In this document: positions 13,831-25,272 of the stretch, piece by piece
How the letters are laid out: each line of letters starts with the position of its first letter
How positions within the stretch are numbered: the first letter of the stretch is position 1
NCBI RefSeq assembly: GCF_000143415.4
Contig: NW_003314261.1
Location: 2,766,366-2,830,365 of the forward strand
Direction of reading: 5' to 3'
DNA length: 64,000 nt
From: Selaginella moellendorffii
Lineage: Eukaryota > Streptophyta > Lycopodiopsida > Selaginellales > Selaginellaceae
Notes under the pieces: model-generated
Told to the model about the DNA's origin: nothing
What the model saw: only the letters and a program-made list of their open reading frames with translations
Database searches by the model: none
Position numbers and translations under genes: made by a program

Positions 13831-14526
13831 CTCTCCCCCCCTTAGAGAATATCAATATCCTCGTCAAGGTATACTTCAGTCTAGACCACTAGCAAGGAAA
13901 CAACTCTAGAAAAAGTTCATGGTGATCACATTATAACTTAAATGAGTTAAGGTAACCTCTTTATTTAATGTAGATGTACTACCAACTCAAACACCTTTCA
14001 ACTGTCGCTGACAAGGAAATGACCAACGAAGATAGCCATCCTTGTTGTTCTGGGTGTCACCCAACTTACAAAAGTGTGATATGCCCCTATCTACAGGAAT
14101 ATAGAGAGAGAAGCCAAAGGCTCTAACCCTCTTGAGCAAAGAAACTAAACCTGTTGGTAAAGTTTAAATACACTATTATAAAGAGGCAACTAGAGTTGTT
14201 CACATGGTCATGCCATTGACAAAGAGGCGGGTGTTGTGACCAATCGATAGTAACTACCTTATGACTAAATTTTTCACCATACATACGAAGTGCCGAAGCC
14301 AATTTGCCTATACTAAAAGATCAAGAAATGGACAATATCAGAGTCATAGATAATGATATCTTAGAGGCTTAATTATCAATTAATAAATCTTATATTAGAA
14401 CACAAAAGTATTCCAGGTAAGTTATCATCTAATAAACCAATATTATAGTATAGGAACCACCAAGATCACCATAATTAGAAAATATAGGATTTAGCATCGA
14501 ACAAAATTCAATAGCCAATATACCAT
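13831..14526 (-). other. 3' interior of family B minus copy with polypurine tract
   Basis: CTCTCCCCCCCTTAGAG at 13831-13847 is the reversed polypurine tract next to the 3' LTR. The rest matches, in reverse, 32880-33422 of the plus copy. It ends at the insertion point of the plus copy (ACCAT, 14522-14526). No genes. Confidence 0.8.
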
Positions 14527-15616
14527 TGTCACGAATGTGACTTCGGGTATCGAAAGTTACTTGTCGGCCAGTCTTTACGGACACTCTTTCCTTACTGCCA
14601 CAACGGCAAGAGGTCGGTATTGCTAGACCCTTTATTAGTCCCTCTTGTTCAAGTGTTAGTAAACTGGACTTTGCATCTATACTTGGCTGGACGAGCATAA
14701 GGAAGGAATTCCTAAGTGTCTATTTAGCCAACCATACTTGGCCTAGCTTATTAGTTCTCTTTTGCTCTGTATTGCACTAGTTTAACAAGAAGTCTCACAT
14801 ATTGAGACTAGTCCCTTAATATCACTGGATGATAGCTTACTGTATCTGCCAAACACCCTTGCTATCATGCCCTCCTGAATGTTATTTATGGAAAGTGTCT
14901 AGATTCACTCATTTGGCACATCTATGGAATGTAGAGATTGTCTTAAACACAATGGTGTTTGTCCTATGTCCAAATTCACAATTTAAGAATATTCCATATT
15001 TAGTAAATTTCAAACTTGTCCCAGAGATTAACTCCTAATACTAAGGGAGGCTTGGGGTGAAAGCCCAAAGCATGTGTTCATCAAGGGGGGTTATGGGGGG
15101 TTCTAAATATATAGTAGGGATAGTGGGTAGGTTGGGTATGGCCGACCAACCTGAGGCATAGTCTAGCTTCTGCTTGCGTGCCTATCTTTGTTCTGCATCT
15201 GGCTTGGGTCGAAGCTTAAGTTCCACACCATGCTAACTGGTGGAGTACCCATATCCTTGTGTTAGGCCACCAATATGCCAAAATAGCACTAGACTCCGTT
15301 TGGCTCCATTTTGCATACTGATCCTGGCATTGGGATGCTGGCTGCTCTAGAACTGATCCAAGTTGCTCTATGCTCTTGTCCTTTTGCTCCTTGGGCTGTA
15401 TGCTCAGGAGTCGTTCTGTGCTCCAATGCCATTGCTCTTTGGCTCCATGCTTGAGAGTTTGGCACTGTTCATTTTGGCTCAAGGCCCTGAAACTCGGGTT
15501 CCATACCATTGTCCTTTGGACATGTGGTATGTGACATGTGGTATATAACATGTGGTGCATGGAGGGTTTAGGTTCCACTTCGTGGTTATCCTATGGTAAA
15601 TCACCATAGGATAAAG
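14527..15616 (+). repeat. Family B 5' LTR (plus copy)
   Basis: Starts TGTCACGAATGTGAC. Compared with the solo LTR at 44383-45508 it lacks the last 22 bp (ending at GGATAAAG rather than GCTACA), a small deletion that leaves the primer site intact. Forms an inverted pair with the LTR at 12669-13830, separated by about 700 bp. Confidence 0.87.
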
Positions 15617-15630
15617 TTGGTATTAGAGGA
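15617..15630 (+). promoter_or_regulatory. Primer-binding site of family B
   Basis: TTGGTATTAGAGGA directly follows the 5' LTR and resembles the common plant site TGGTATCAGAGC, which pairs with the 3' end of initiator methionine tRNA. This fixes the element's orientation. Confidence 0.75.
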
Positions 15631-18600
15631 TACGTCTCAGCGAACACTATTCAATGAGATTGGGCAACTAGTCTCGTTGCATATGCAAAGATGGAAACGA
15701 TGATCTGAGTGGGTATATGTTTGGGTGCTAAGACTTTGCATTTATTCCTTGGGTATGGATTTAGTTACTTTTTCGTACCATATTATGTGAGCTTGCTCTT
15801 GGGCTCATAAGATGGACTAAGATGCTCTATTAACACGAGTTTGCACTTGGGCTTGTGAGTGAGGCACATTAGTATCAGTTTGCGCTTGGGCTCCTGAGTG
15901 AGGTGCATTAGCAATTTAAAGTTACATTTTAAGTTAGCAGGATTAATGTTAACCTATTGGTGGTTCCATGAGTTGTTCCAATGGTTCCATGAGTTGTTCC
16001 GTGTACCGTGGGTGAAAATAAACCTTCCTTGGGTTTGCTATGACTAGCAAATAGCTTAGTCCATAACTGTTTAGCACAACACTAGTAGATCCTTCCTAGG
16101 CATGGTTATAAATGGATCAATCAAGACTGTAGGGATTAGTCCATTGGTTCAAGTAGTCATTGCTGTATTCTTTCATAAACTTTTCTTGGATTGAACTGAA
16201 GGCAATGCGAACGCAAGCTTAAGGTTTAGTTAAAAATGAGACTGAAAAAAAAGTCATCAGGGATGAAGGATCAAATATGTAAATCATTTTCTCTTCTTAG
16301 AAAGATGATTTGTAACGAGGTGCTAACTCATTACTCGTGTTCACATCATGCAATCAAAAGTCTCTACCTTGATGCATGTTGGTTATGATGGTCTTACAAG
16401 TAGTGAGTTATGGGATGGATAATGGTGAAGCGTTAAACCATTTTGTTTAGACTTGCTATTGAAGGTTTGGGTTGCAATGCTCAATTCTTTTCTAGGAAAC
16501 TTTGCTATTGCTCCTTAAGTAGCTTGGTGTTGGATTAATTTTGATTTTAGTCAGAAAGAGAGTGGTATGAGCTTGTTTGTGTTATGAATAAAAGTTAGTG
16601 GTATTGGGTGTTATAAATCTTTATCGGTGAGGTGTAGCATTTATGTTGCATTTTGTCGAATTGAGTTGACACTTGATATTCACGTAAACTTTGAAGTAAT
16701 GATAAGGGTATTGTTTGTGGTGTTGCTTAATTGATAATCAAGTTATTGTGATTTTATATCATATCCATGTGATACTAAGTAATATGTTTACGAAGTTTCT
16801 TAGTCAAACGATGATCAACCCCAAAGTGGTTGATAGTGAAGCTAGTCTACTTGCACGAAGTAATATTGTAGTAACTTTGACTGGATTCTCAATGATGGTT
16901 TATTATGCTAAGCTTAAGTTAGTACTTTTTTTCCTTGAGTTTGCCCATTGAGGTGTTGGAAAACGGTTATAACATTCATTTACTATGGCTTGTTAGTTTA
17001 TCTGTTAGCACTTGGAGTATATTGTTGAATGGAAAATATGTGTAGTTGAGGCATTGATATTACTAGCACTTGTGTTGGTGGAAGTGGCATTGTTATTTCA
17101 AGTGATGAGGAATTTTCTTTAGATCTTGATTTTCCATGTCATTTTTCTTGTTAGTGTTTTTGCTTCATATTAGATTTTGAAGATGATTGAAAAAGAGTGT
17201 TAGTGCAATATGAATATCTGAAGATATGGTCTTTGTTATCAAGCTTTGGATGTTCATTTTGCATTTTTGTGAATGTAATGTTGGATATAAAAAATATGGG
17301 CATGATGTTTGAGGCTTAAGCATATTATGGGTCATGAAAATTGGTGTTGCAGTGAACCTATATAAAGTTGTAGGTAAGAGGAAGTTGGCTAAGTTTTGAA
17401 AGTTTGCATTCTTGGTCTGAGAATTATTCTTTCTCTAGGATGGAAATTTTCTACAAATTTTCTTAAATTTTTCCAATGGTTGATCTGTTGATCACCTTGC
17501 CCAAAAACCATTCTATTTTCGTAAGCTAGTACAAATTAGTGTTGATTTCAGTTGGCTTAAACTTAGTAGGTACTTTGTATGATGCGGCCCAAAAGGGATG
17601 CAAACTTTTGGGGCTAAAGCAATTAGGTTGGATAGAGTCTGGATTTGGTGTAAAAAAGTGGTTGTTGCGCTTTTCTAAGAAGGGTGACCCTTATGCCTTT
17701 CTTTTGTAGTATTATACTTGGTGGTAGATTGCACCTTGCATTTCGTTAAGACTTTATGAGAGTAGTGAGCTCTCACTGATCTTGACTTCGTCTTGGTAGC
17801 TTTGCCCCTTAGTTAAGAATGGTGATGTCCAACTTAGTTATTTAAGGTTGAAATATTAGTACCCGTACTATAGCTTTGTCTATGAGAAGGTTGTGTATCG
17901 ATATAAATCCATCTCATGGTCTTCACTTTAGTTTCGACTAAGTGTTAATTATGTATAACTAGCTTTTTCAAGGCATGCTCAGAGTTAATGGGTAAATGCA
18001 TTAGTGAGCTTATTGTGGTTGGGTTGAATTCGAGTGGTCATTTAGTTTATACTTGTTCATGAACCTTTATCTTATACCTGGGCTATTACATTCATGTTGG
18101 CCAAGTATATGACTCAATGGCATGAATTTAGTATTTGGGTCTTGTGAAGGCAAGTTGAAGAGTGATTGTTAGTTGCTTTACAACTAGTAATTGCTTGTAG
18201 ATTTTATCAAGGACTATTGACATTTGCTTCACTCAATGAAGATTTATCAGTGATGGGCTTGTTTTGCCGGATGGTGTTGCGAAGGATCGTGTCATTAAAC
18301 TTGCATTGTTTTTCCATATTGATATATTGACTACCTTTGTCGATATCATTTAGTTGCATTTAGTCTATGGTGTAGGATTTCATTGAGTCTTGGATGTGGT
18401 GAATCACTCCTTAATGATGTGTTATCTGAAATTAAGTTTTACTGAAGGATTAATTTCAAATACTAACTAAAATATCTTTGACTTGGTTGCTAGAGAGCTT
18501 ATAGTGGTGATTCACTCTTGCTTTCTTCTAGCTTTGTTCTGGTGTTGATAGCATTGAAGTGATGCTTTATCATTGAAATTGTTGATATTAAGATTTAAAT

Positions 18601-19195
18601 GGGATGAGATGTCTCTCCGTAGGATTGATATTGAGTTTCATTAGTCTCGATGCAAATAATGTTGATACTTAGGCTGTAGCTTTGTGTTATTAGCATTTGT
18701 GCATTTATTAGTTAGCAACTGTATTGACGTTTAAATGAGCCGAATGGCAAATTTGAGTTACTTGTGTTCTAAATGATATTATTTAGTAGGGGTTGAGTTT
18801 TGAGCTTTTCCTTGAAAAGTGATTTAATCGTGGACAACGCTAACTTTGCGAGCGGAAGAGTTAGTGATCGATATTGAAATGATTGAATCTTTATTGGATT
18901 TGAGTTGGGATATATTAATCATTAATGATTTTTCTTATACTTGTTACGAAGTGAGTTACGTTTTGTTATAGATGGATTCTTGGAGGATCATTTAGTGATC
19001 ACTTGTTGAGTATAGTTCCATTGTGCTTAGCTTTTGGATTGATGCAAATATGCTTTTCATTACCTTTAGCATTATGAAGTTTAGTTTATGAATGTGTTGA
19101 GGAGGATATTGCAAGTTGTACCATGATTTCTTCTTTAGCATTGAAATTCATTCATACAAGACTCATGATCATTATTAGGCATGACTTAGCTAAAG
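15631..19195 (+). other. Non-coding 5' interior of family B (plus copy)
   Basis: No reading frame above background on either strand. Collinear in reverse with 35483-38804 and 43761-43947, so the sequence belongs to the element. It ends at the TSD (AAAG, 19192-19195) of the DNA transposon. Confidence 0.8.
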
Positions 19196-19219
19196 AAGCT
19201 CTATTTCGTTAAAGTAGGA
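19196..19219 (+). repeat. Left terminal inverted repeat of the DNA transposon
   Basis: 24 bp starting AAGCTCTATTTCG and ending AGTAGGA. Mirror of 31987-32010 with two transitions. Preceded by TSD AAAG. Confidence 0.82.
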
Positions 19220-19857
19220 TTTATTCAGTAAAATGGGACTAGGTACAAATTTTCAAGTATTTGAAAATGACGTGAAATTATATGTTTTTTGTCCAGGGGC
19301 TAGACATATCTGGGGCATGGTGACTACCGCGGTGACTTTGTGTCCAGACTAAGTCCATCTGGTTGTATAATAAATCTCATTGTCAAGGTGAACAAGCCGA
19401 ATCTGAAGCTTACAGAAGAGCGATGGCATGCGCGCACACACTATTTGTTTGTTCATTGAGCGTGTGGTGAGCTTCCAAGATGAACGTCATTCCTATTAGC
19501 CAAACATATAACTTAATGGTGAGAACATTTAGATATTATTCAATGTTATCTTTTTCTAACGAATCTAATTGTGAAGGTGTAGCAAGAGGCATTGCTAGTT
19601 TGGAGAAGTCATTTAACTCATTTGACCCTTAGTGTATTTTCATGAAACTAAATAACATTCATATTATTAAGGAATTTCTCTAGTACCTTTTTTTTACGAC
19701 ATAAAGGCTTGCATTTCTTTCAAAGGTGATTTAGTAAAAGGCCTGAGGGCACATGCCATTCTATTTCTCAGACCGGTATTAAGATATACTAGTGCAAAGG
19801 GAAAAAGGTATTTGGTGATCAAGTAAATGGCATGAGGGCACACGCCATTATAAACCT

Positions 19858-20128
19858 AAGCGCTAGTGGACACCTCCTTTTTGGTACTCTCAACAGTACT
19901 ATCATCCTTCTCCGGGTTAGTTGTTTTGCTTTGGATTGTTGTCTCTGACGTTACTGGGGCGTTCTCGATAGTTGTTAATGTTGCCATTTGTTCAGAAAAA
20001 TGATCACCTGGAGTATAGTATGGGGAGTTTGGAAGACTTATATATTCTACATCTTCACCTATCTCCTTCTCCGTCTCCTTTTCTGCCTCACTTACAGATT
20101 TTGTGCTTGCCATGAGAACGCTCTTCAC
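19858..20128 (-). CDS. Possible small exon or gene, acidic and Ser/Thr-rich
   Basis: An open frame downstream of the DUF7869 gene on the same strand, preceded by an acceptor-like TTTTAG at its upstream edge. It encodes a low-complexity Glu/Ser/Thr-rich stretch (MASTKSVSEAEKETEKE and onward) with no domain I know. It could be a 3' exon of the transposase gene or a separate small protein. A palindrome copy follows its stop. Weak support. Confidence 0.3.
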
Positions 20129-20749
20129 CCTAAAATATGGAGTTTGTTGTGTTATAAAAGGAAACCAACACACACACTGCAAGGGAATGATGGTACATAA
20201 AGCACGTAAGCCCACAATATGGGTTTATGTGCCATTAATATGGGCCACACACCATATTATTAGATTTATGCATGTGTGATTGGTAAATGCATATGTCACA
20301 TCATCTTTGTTTTACCTCACACACTATATCAGGCCTAATGAACCATATCACATGTGCGCACATGCTATATATATGGAGAAGTATTATGCAAGGATAGAAA
20401 AATTCAATGCATGATTGTGGAGAGCAATGGCATGAAGCCACATGCTAAATAACATTTTAGAGAAAGAATTAAAATAGAAACATGCAAACAGTACTGAGTG
20501 GACCAAGACTTAGAAGTGCACAATTGAATGAGGTATTTCTAATAAATATTTCACTCACCTCATATGCGAATGGCTACGACTCTCAAATGGCATATCACCT
20601 CATGCCATCACCTCGCAATTTGTTTTAACAATCCGATGAATTCATATTCGGCTTGTTCCCCTTGACCTTTAAGTAAGATTTGTTAGAACAATTAAGAATT
20701 TATACTTGTTATTTGTATCATCTCACCTAGGAATATTTTAATTGCAGAC

Positions 20750-23248
20750 CTATACTGGATTGAATGCTGAATCCGGCTTCTTGTTCCTCAGCCCACAATA
20801 GTGATCCTCAACATTGTTATCTGTCACTGCATTTCCAGAGGATATTATTCCGCTACTATCTGGTGCTCTGGGTTCTAGCCAAAAGGACTCTTCCAATTCT
20901 TCATATACAACCGGCCCATTTTGGATAGCAGATATAATCTTCTCCCAATATTCGAGCAAAGGCTTGCACCTCTGAAAATAGGATTCTCCACCAAACACCA
21001 ACCCCCTCTTCCAGAGGGCAATATGCTGTCTAATCCCGGCCACTATACTTTCCTGGTCTTTGAGTCCATCCGGGTGCATCGGCCGTGGGGAACCCTGAGG
21101 AATAATAGGTTCCCCAGTTATGGGATCTCTCTTGAAGAGTTCAATGCCGTCCACTGGCAGCCACACTGTGTCCCATTCTCTCATCTTGTACCTCATCACT
21201 GGAGCACTGTCACACATGCTGAAATGAAACTGAAGAGGCTTAGAGTGGCCAATCAGCGTTTTAAATCCGTCCCTGATGTAGCCTCTTACAAACCCCTTAA
21301 AGTCTAGAACCTCTGTCACAAGTGCAGCTTCAACAGTGCCTTTAATGCAATTTTGGAATTCATCGTAGAGTTGTGGGAGGGTGAGGACATTGGATCGCCG
21401 GAGGGACTCTGCCAGGTGACTGAACATGGCATCGACGTCTTCATGAGTGTGCCCAACCATGAGAAAGCCAAGTGTAACCGTTTCAAATATGCCTTTGGCA
21501 ACAAGCATCGCCAAGTACGTGAAGACGTACATGTTTTTGTTCTCACTGCCAGCATTGTCTGTTTGGAGCAGAAGATGGGGTGGAAGGCCACATCGGCCGC
21601 AAGAACTTCCTTGAGATTCTGCTTCGTTTGGATGAGGCTGTGCATTCACCAGGCGACTAGCCTTGTCGGAATGGCATGAGGCCTCACGTGATAACTCTAC
21701 AATCTGACGGCCAACATATTCACTAGGATGGCATGGGGCCCCACGCGATACTGCAAGCCTTTGCTCCTCCTCCAGCTGAACCTTGTATGGGGTTCGATCG
21801 ACAAGGGCCTTATGTAAGGGTTGGCCGTTCAGCTCAATCTGCGCACTTTGTAGAGACCTTAAGTGTTTTGCTAGGGACGCAATCATCATGTTTGCACCCC
21901 CGCCACCCCATAGAGGTACAAAGAAGTTCCCATAGTTCTGGGCACCATGCCCATGAGCGATTATGCCAAACAGAGACACAGGCAGCTGCATGGATGAAGA
22001 GATTGCCTTGGGGGCAGGATTGAGTCGAGGTAAGCACGTCTTTTTCTGGTCCATTTTGTCATGGATGATGCAGAGGTAAGAGTCAGGTCTCTCCATGGAG
22101 AGAATCCTGTTATGATAATATGCAGTCCTGCAGCTTCTTTGCTCGATGTTGTGGTTGAGCCACCTTCTAACCAATGTCTCTCGCTCTTAAGCGATGCAAG
22201 AATTCTTCGACAAAGCCATTTTGATAGCAGTGCACTCGTCACACTCTGAAAAGCTGGAGTACTTTCCTATACTCACATCCCTGAACCTGTTGCTCCACAA
22301 TCTACTAAATCTAGATTGGCTCAGCTTCTTGTAGCCATTACTCTGGAGTTCCCGATTCACATCTTCCAATATGGCCCCCTTGGTATACATGGAAGGGAGA
22401 ACTCGTTGGGTGTCTCGTGTTCCACCTTCCAAGAGGCGGGTTTTATGTGGTTGCTGCTCACTACATATCTCGACAAACCTCTTGAAGATTGCCTCTCCAT
22501 ATACAACATGACCCCTGGTTTTGTGAGTACCGTCGTTCCCATGGACTGCCTGTTGAACCCTTTGTTCCTCGAACTCAGTTTTGATTCTGTAGAATGTGGT
22601 TCGAGGGACTCCATAAATGATTCTCCATGCCTTCAAGCAGACCAAACCCCTCTGGAAGACCATGCCCCCCACCTGATGTTCTGAAACATCAACAGATGAC
22701 CGTAATGCCTCATACACAAAATTGCGAGCTGCCTTCCAGGACAATGTCTTGTATCTTGCTCTCTCCTCTTCAATAGCATCCCAATCAGCATGTTGACAGC
22801 ACCTCCTCTTGCAACAAGCAACTATCAAGACCATTCGAACCTCCATCACCATTTTCTGCCTTTTCGGTTCGTTGCTCAGATCCCTTTGGCTGCGCTTTAG
22901 GAAGGTGTACTTTCTTTTCCCATGAAGAGATGTTCTGTCATCAGTTGTAGTGTTATTTGATTGTGAATCCTTCACATTCTCAAACACTAAGTGCCTCAAT
23001 TTCCACCGCACAATGCTTCCAATAGTTAGACTGTTTTCTTCTGTGTCAACAACCTCTAAAATCGCAACTCCAATATCATCCCAGCCCAATTCTTGATTAG
23101 CAACCGCATCTCTATGATCGACAATTGTGGCTAAGCCCTCAGCTACCACCTCCCCCTCGGGGTTGTTTAGAAACACCTTTTCCTGAATCCATGTAGCACG
23201 GTTCTTAAGATCCATGGAGGGAACATGCGTCACACTTGCGGAGGCCAT
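20750..23248 (-). pseudogene. DUF7869-like DDE-type transposase, one in-frame stop
   Basis: About 830 codons from the ATG at 23246-23248. The N-terminal half has a Cys-rich entry (CCKRRCC), an alpha-helical region around FQRGLVCLKAWRIIYGV, and a Cys motif (CDECTAIK). The C-terminal half has signatures in the order expected for an RNase H-fold nuclease: an Asp in IIHDKMDQKK, QTDNAGSENKN, then GHTHEDVDAMFSHL. These are shared by the DUF7869 family of transposon proteins; catalysis is inferred. A TAA at 22187-22189 interrupts the frame, which continues unchanged on both sides, so it may be a CAA-to-TAA mutation. Two palindrome copies (21671, 21728) fall inside the frame where a linker precedes the DN motif, possibly an unspliced intron with donor GTATCG. 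The GC-rich promoter lies upstream, shared with the plus-strand gene. Confidence 0.72.
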
Positions 23249-25272
23249 TCTAGTGATGAACTTGCAAGCCCCAAGATGGCATGAGCCCTCATACCATTAG
23301 TGGTACCATAGCGCCGCTCGCACCACCGCAACTGCTCGTAGCGCCGCTTGCACAAACTGCCACTCGCATAAACTGCCGCTCGCAATGGCGCTCGCAATGC
23401 CGCAACCGCTCGTAGACGCATAAACCACAGCTCACAACGCCGCTTACACAAGCAGCGCTCACTGCGCTCAGCGGAACCAAGAACACGGCACACAAAAATG
23501 ATAGACCTAGGAATGAGTTTGAGAATTCAAAAATAACACACGCTTGAACGTCACATCAAATCCTCTGACAAACCAGATCTTATGATTCCTCTGACAAATT
23601 TCAAACTGAGTAGCTTCTAGACTTTGCTGTCGGACGTTGAACTTTTTCACATCATGTCTTTGCCTCGATCCAGCTGTGCCATGTCAGTGATTCGAACTTT
23701 GCCATGCCATGTCATCGATCCGCGCCAAGATTATTTGCCGTGTAAAGGAATAATTATGCTGTGTGTGTACGTCCATTTATGGCAATATAAGGCCACACAC
23801 CATTCAAAGAATAATGCTAGTCGAGCATTTTTTGGTGCATTTTTGGGTTCAAAATTGCATGAGCCCACATACTATAAAGTTTACCTGTACCAAAAATAGA
23901 AACAGCTTTATTTACTTGGGAATTTAAGTGGTTGAGGCATTTTTAAACTTACAAACACATGCCCTACTTACATTCCTTTGGTTGCTTAAAATTCAAAAAT
24001 ATTATAAACCTTTCTTTTTGCATTTTCAATGTTTTCAATTATGGTTTTTGATTTTTGCAGGACCAGCCTAGTAATCTATTTGCATCCCATCATGTTTATA
24101 GCTAGCTTTTGTTTGTCCCCTTCGCTAGCCTGAGATACATCTGCTCGGCATCTGCCTCTTACAGCATTTGCCCAGAAAGGGCATCTTTCTTCACGCAGCA
24201 TTTGCCACATGTTTAGGGTTTAGGGTTTAGCAATTCAGTAGCTTGATAAACATGCAAATATAGAACTTGATGCAAAATCCTTTGATATGTCACAATGCCC
24301 CTAGGACCATAAACACATTTCAATAGAGAGGGTCCTTTCATTTCATAACTCCTTACGTAGATCTTGGTGAAACCAGAGTTAATGAAGTTGGTTTCTTGTG
24401 ATCCCGCATCTAATTGTGATGTCCCTTTGCAGTGTCGATGGAAAGGTCAATGCACACCAAACTGTAGAATCTTGGAGCAAAATAACGGTCGGATCTATGG
24501 CAAATGCCCCTGAAACATTGTAAGGCTCGTGTGGTCTCATGTGGTGTTCGATCGAGATGCTTCTTTGTAGGGTCATCAAGAAGGACATTGTATACCATTC
24601 TTTATTTAGCTGAACATTTGCCATTTTTGGAAATACAAGATGCTTTAGAATATCCAATCATGCATGGTATAAATATAGCGAGGGTATTAAATGATATCCC
24701 AATCATGATCTTTCTTTTGATTTCGAGTGCATGCAGTCCGAGGAATGATGACGTTGCAGATTTCTTTTGGATTTCACGTGCATGCATGCGCGCGGCGATC
24801 CAGAAATTAATGGTGGCGCCCAAGTCCGAGGAATGATGACGTTGCGGGATTACCAACCGTTGTGACATTTCGCGCGTGTGAGGTTAGGTTTTGCATTTTG
24901 CTTCGTACTCACGCTCGCATCGCGCTCCCACTCGCGATCACCCTCACATTCGCGCTCATCTACCTTCTCTACAGGTTTCTCGTGTGCATCGGCGTCCACT
25001 CGCGCTTGCATCACACTCGCACTCGCATTGCGCTCGCATCGCACTCGTGTGCATCGGCGTCCACTTCAAGACACACCCAGTTTGTAACTTTGCCGCCAAC
25101 TCCGCTGCCCACTCCACCACCCACACGCAGCCCACTTCGCGTCCCGGGAGATTTCAGTGCCACTCTCCAACTGTAAGTGGCAGAGTAGCCTTGCTGCTAC
25201 GATCTGCTGCACACACAATGCACATTCGCCAGCGAGTCCGGCCTCGATTGTCACGCCTCCATTCGGCTTCAA
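23249..25272. promoter_or_regulatory. Divergent intergenic region of the DNA transposon
   Basis: Two kilobases between the starts of the two transposon genes. Both ends are rich in CGCTCGCA-type units (23310-23480 and 24900-25065), which may be promoter-proximal repeats for each gene. One palindrome lies at 23275. The middle is AT-rich with no credible gene. Exon 1 of the plus-strand gene, or an untranslated leader, probably begins near the right GC-rich end. Regulation is inferred from position only. Confidence 0.5.
24211..24230 (+). repeat. Short telomere-like motif
   Basis: GTTTAGGGTTTAGGGTTTAG, about two and a half TTTAGGG units. Far too short to be a telomere; may act as a telobox-type promoter element. 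Confidence 0.7.

Noticed and set aside
12669-15616. Inverted repeat DNA transposon (foldback) with 1.1-kb arms
   Set aside because: The arms are LTRs of two different insertions, shown by the ACCAT duplication, the polypurine tract and the primer site.
24211-24230. Telomere or chromosome end
   Set aside because: Fewer than three TTTAGGG units, within a transposon.
24379-24868. Overlapping small frames in the divergent intergenic region of the transposon
   Set aside because: No motif, both strands open over the same short stretch, no splice context.
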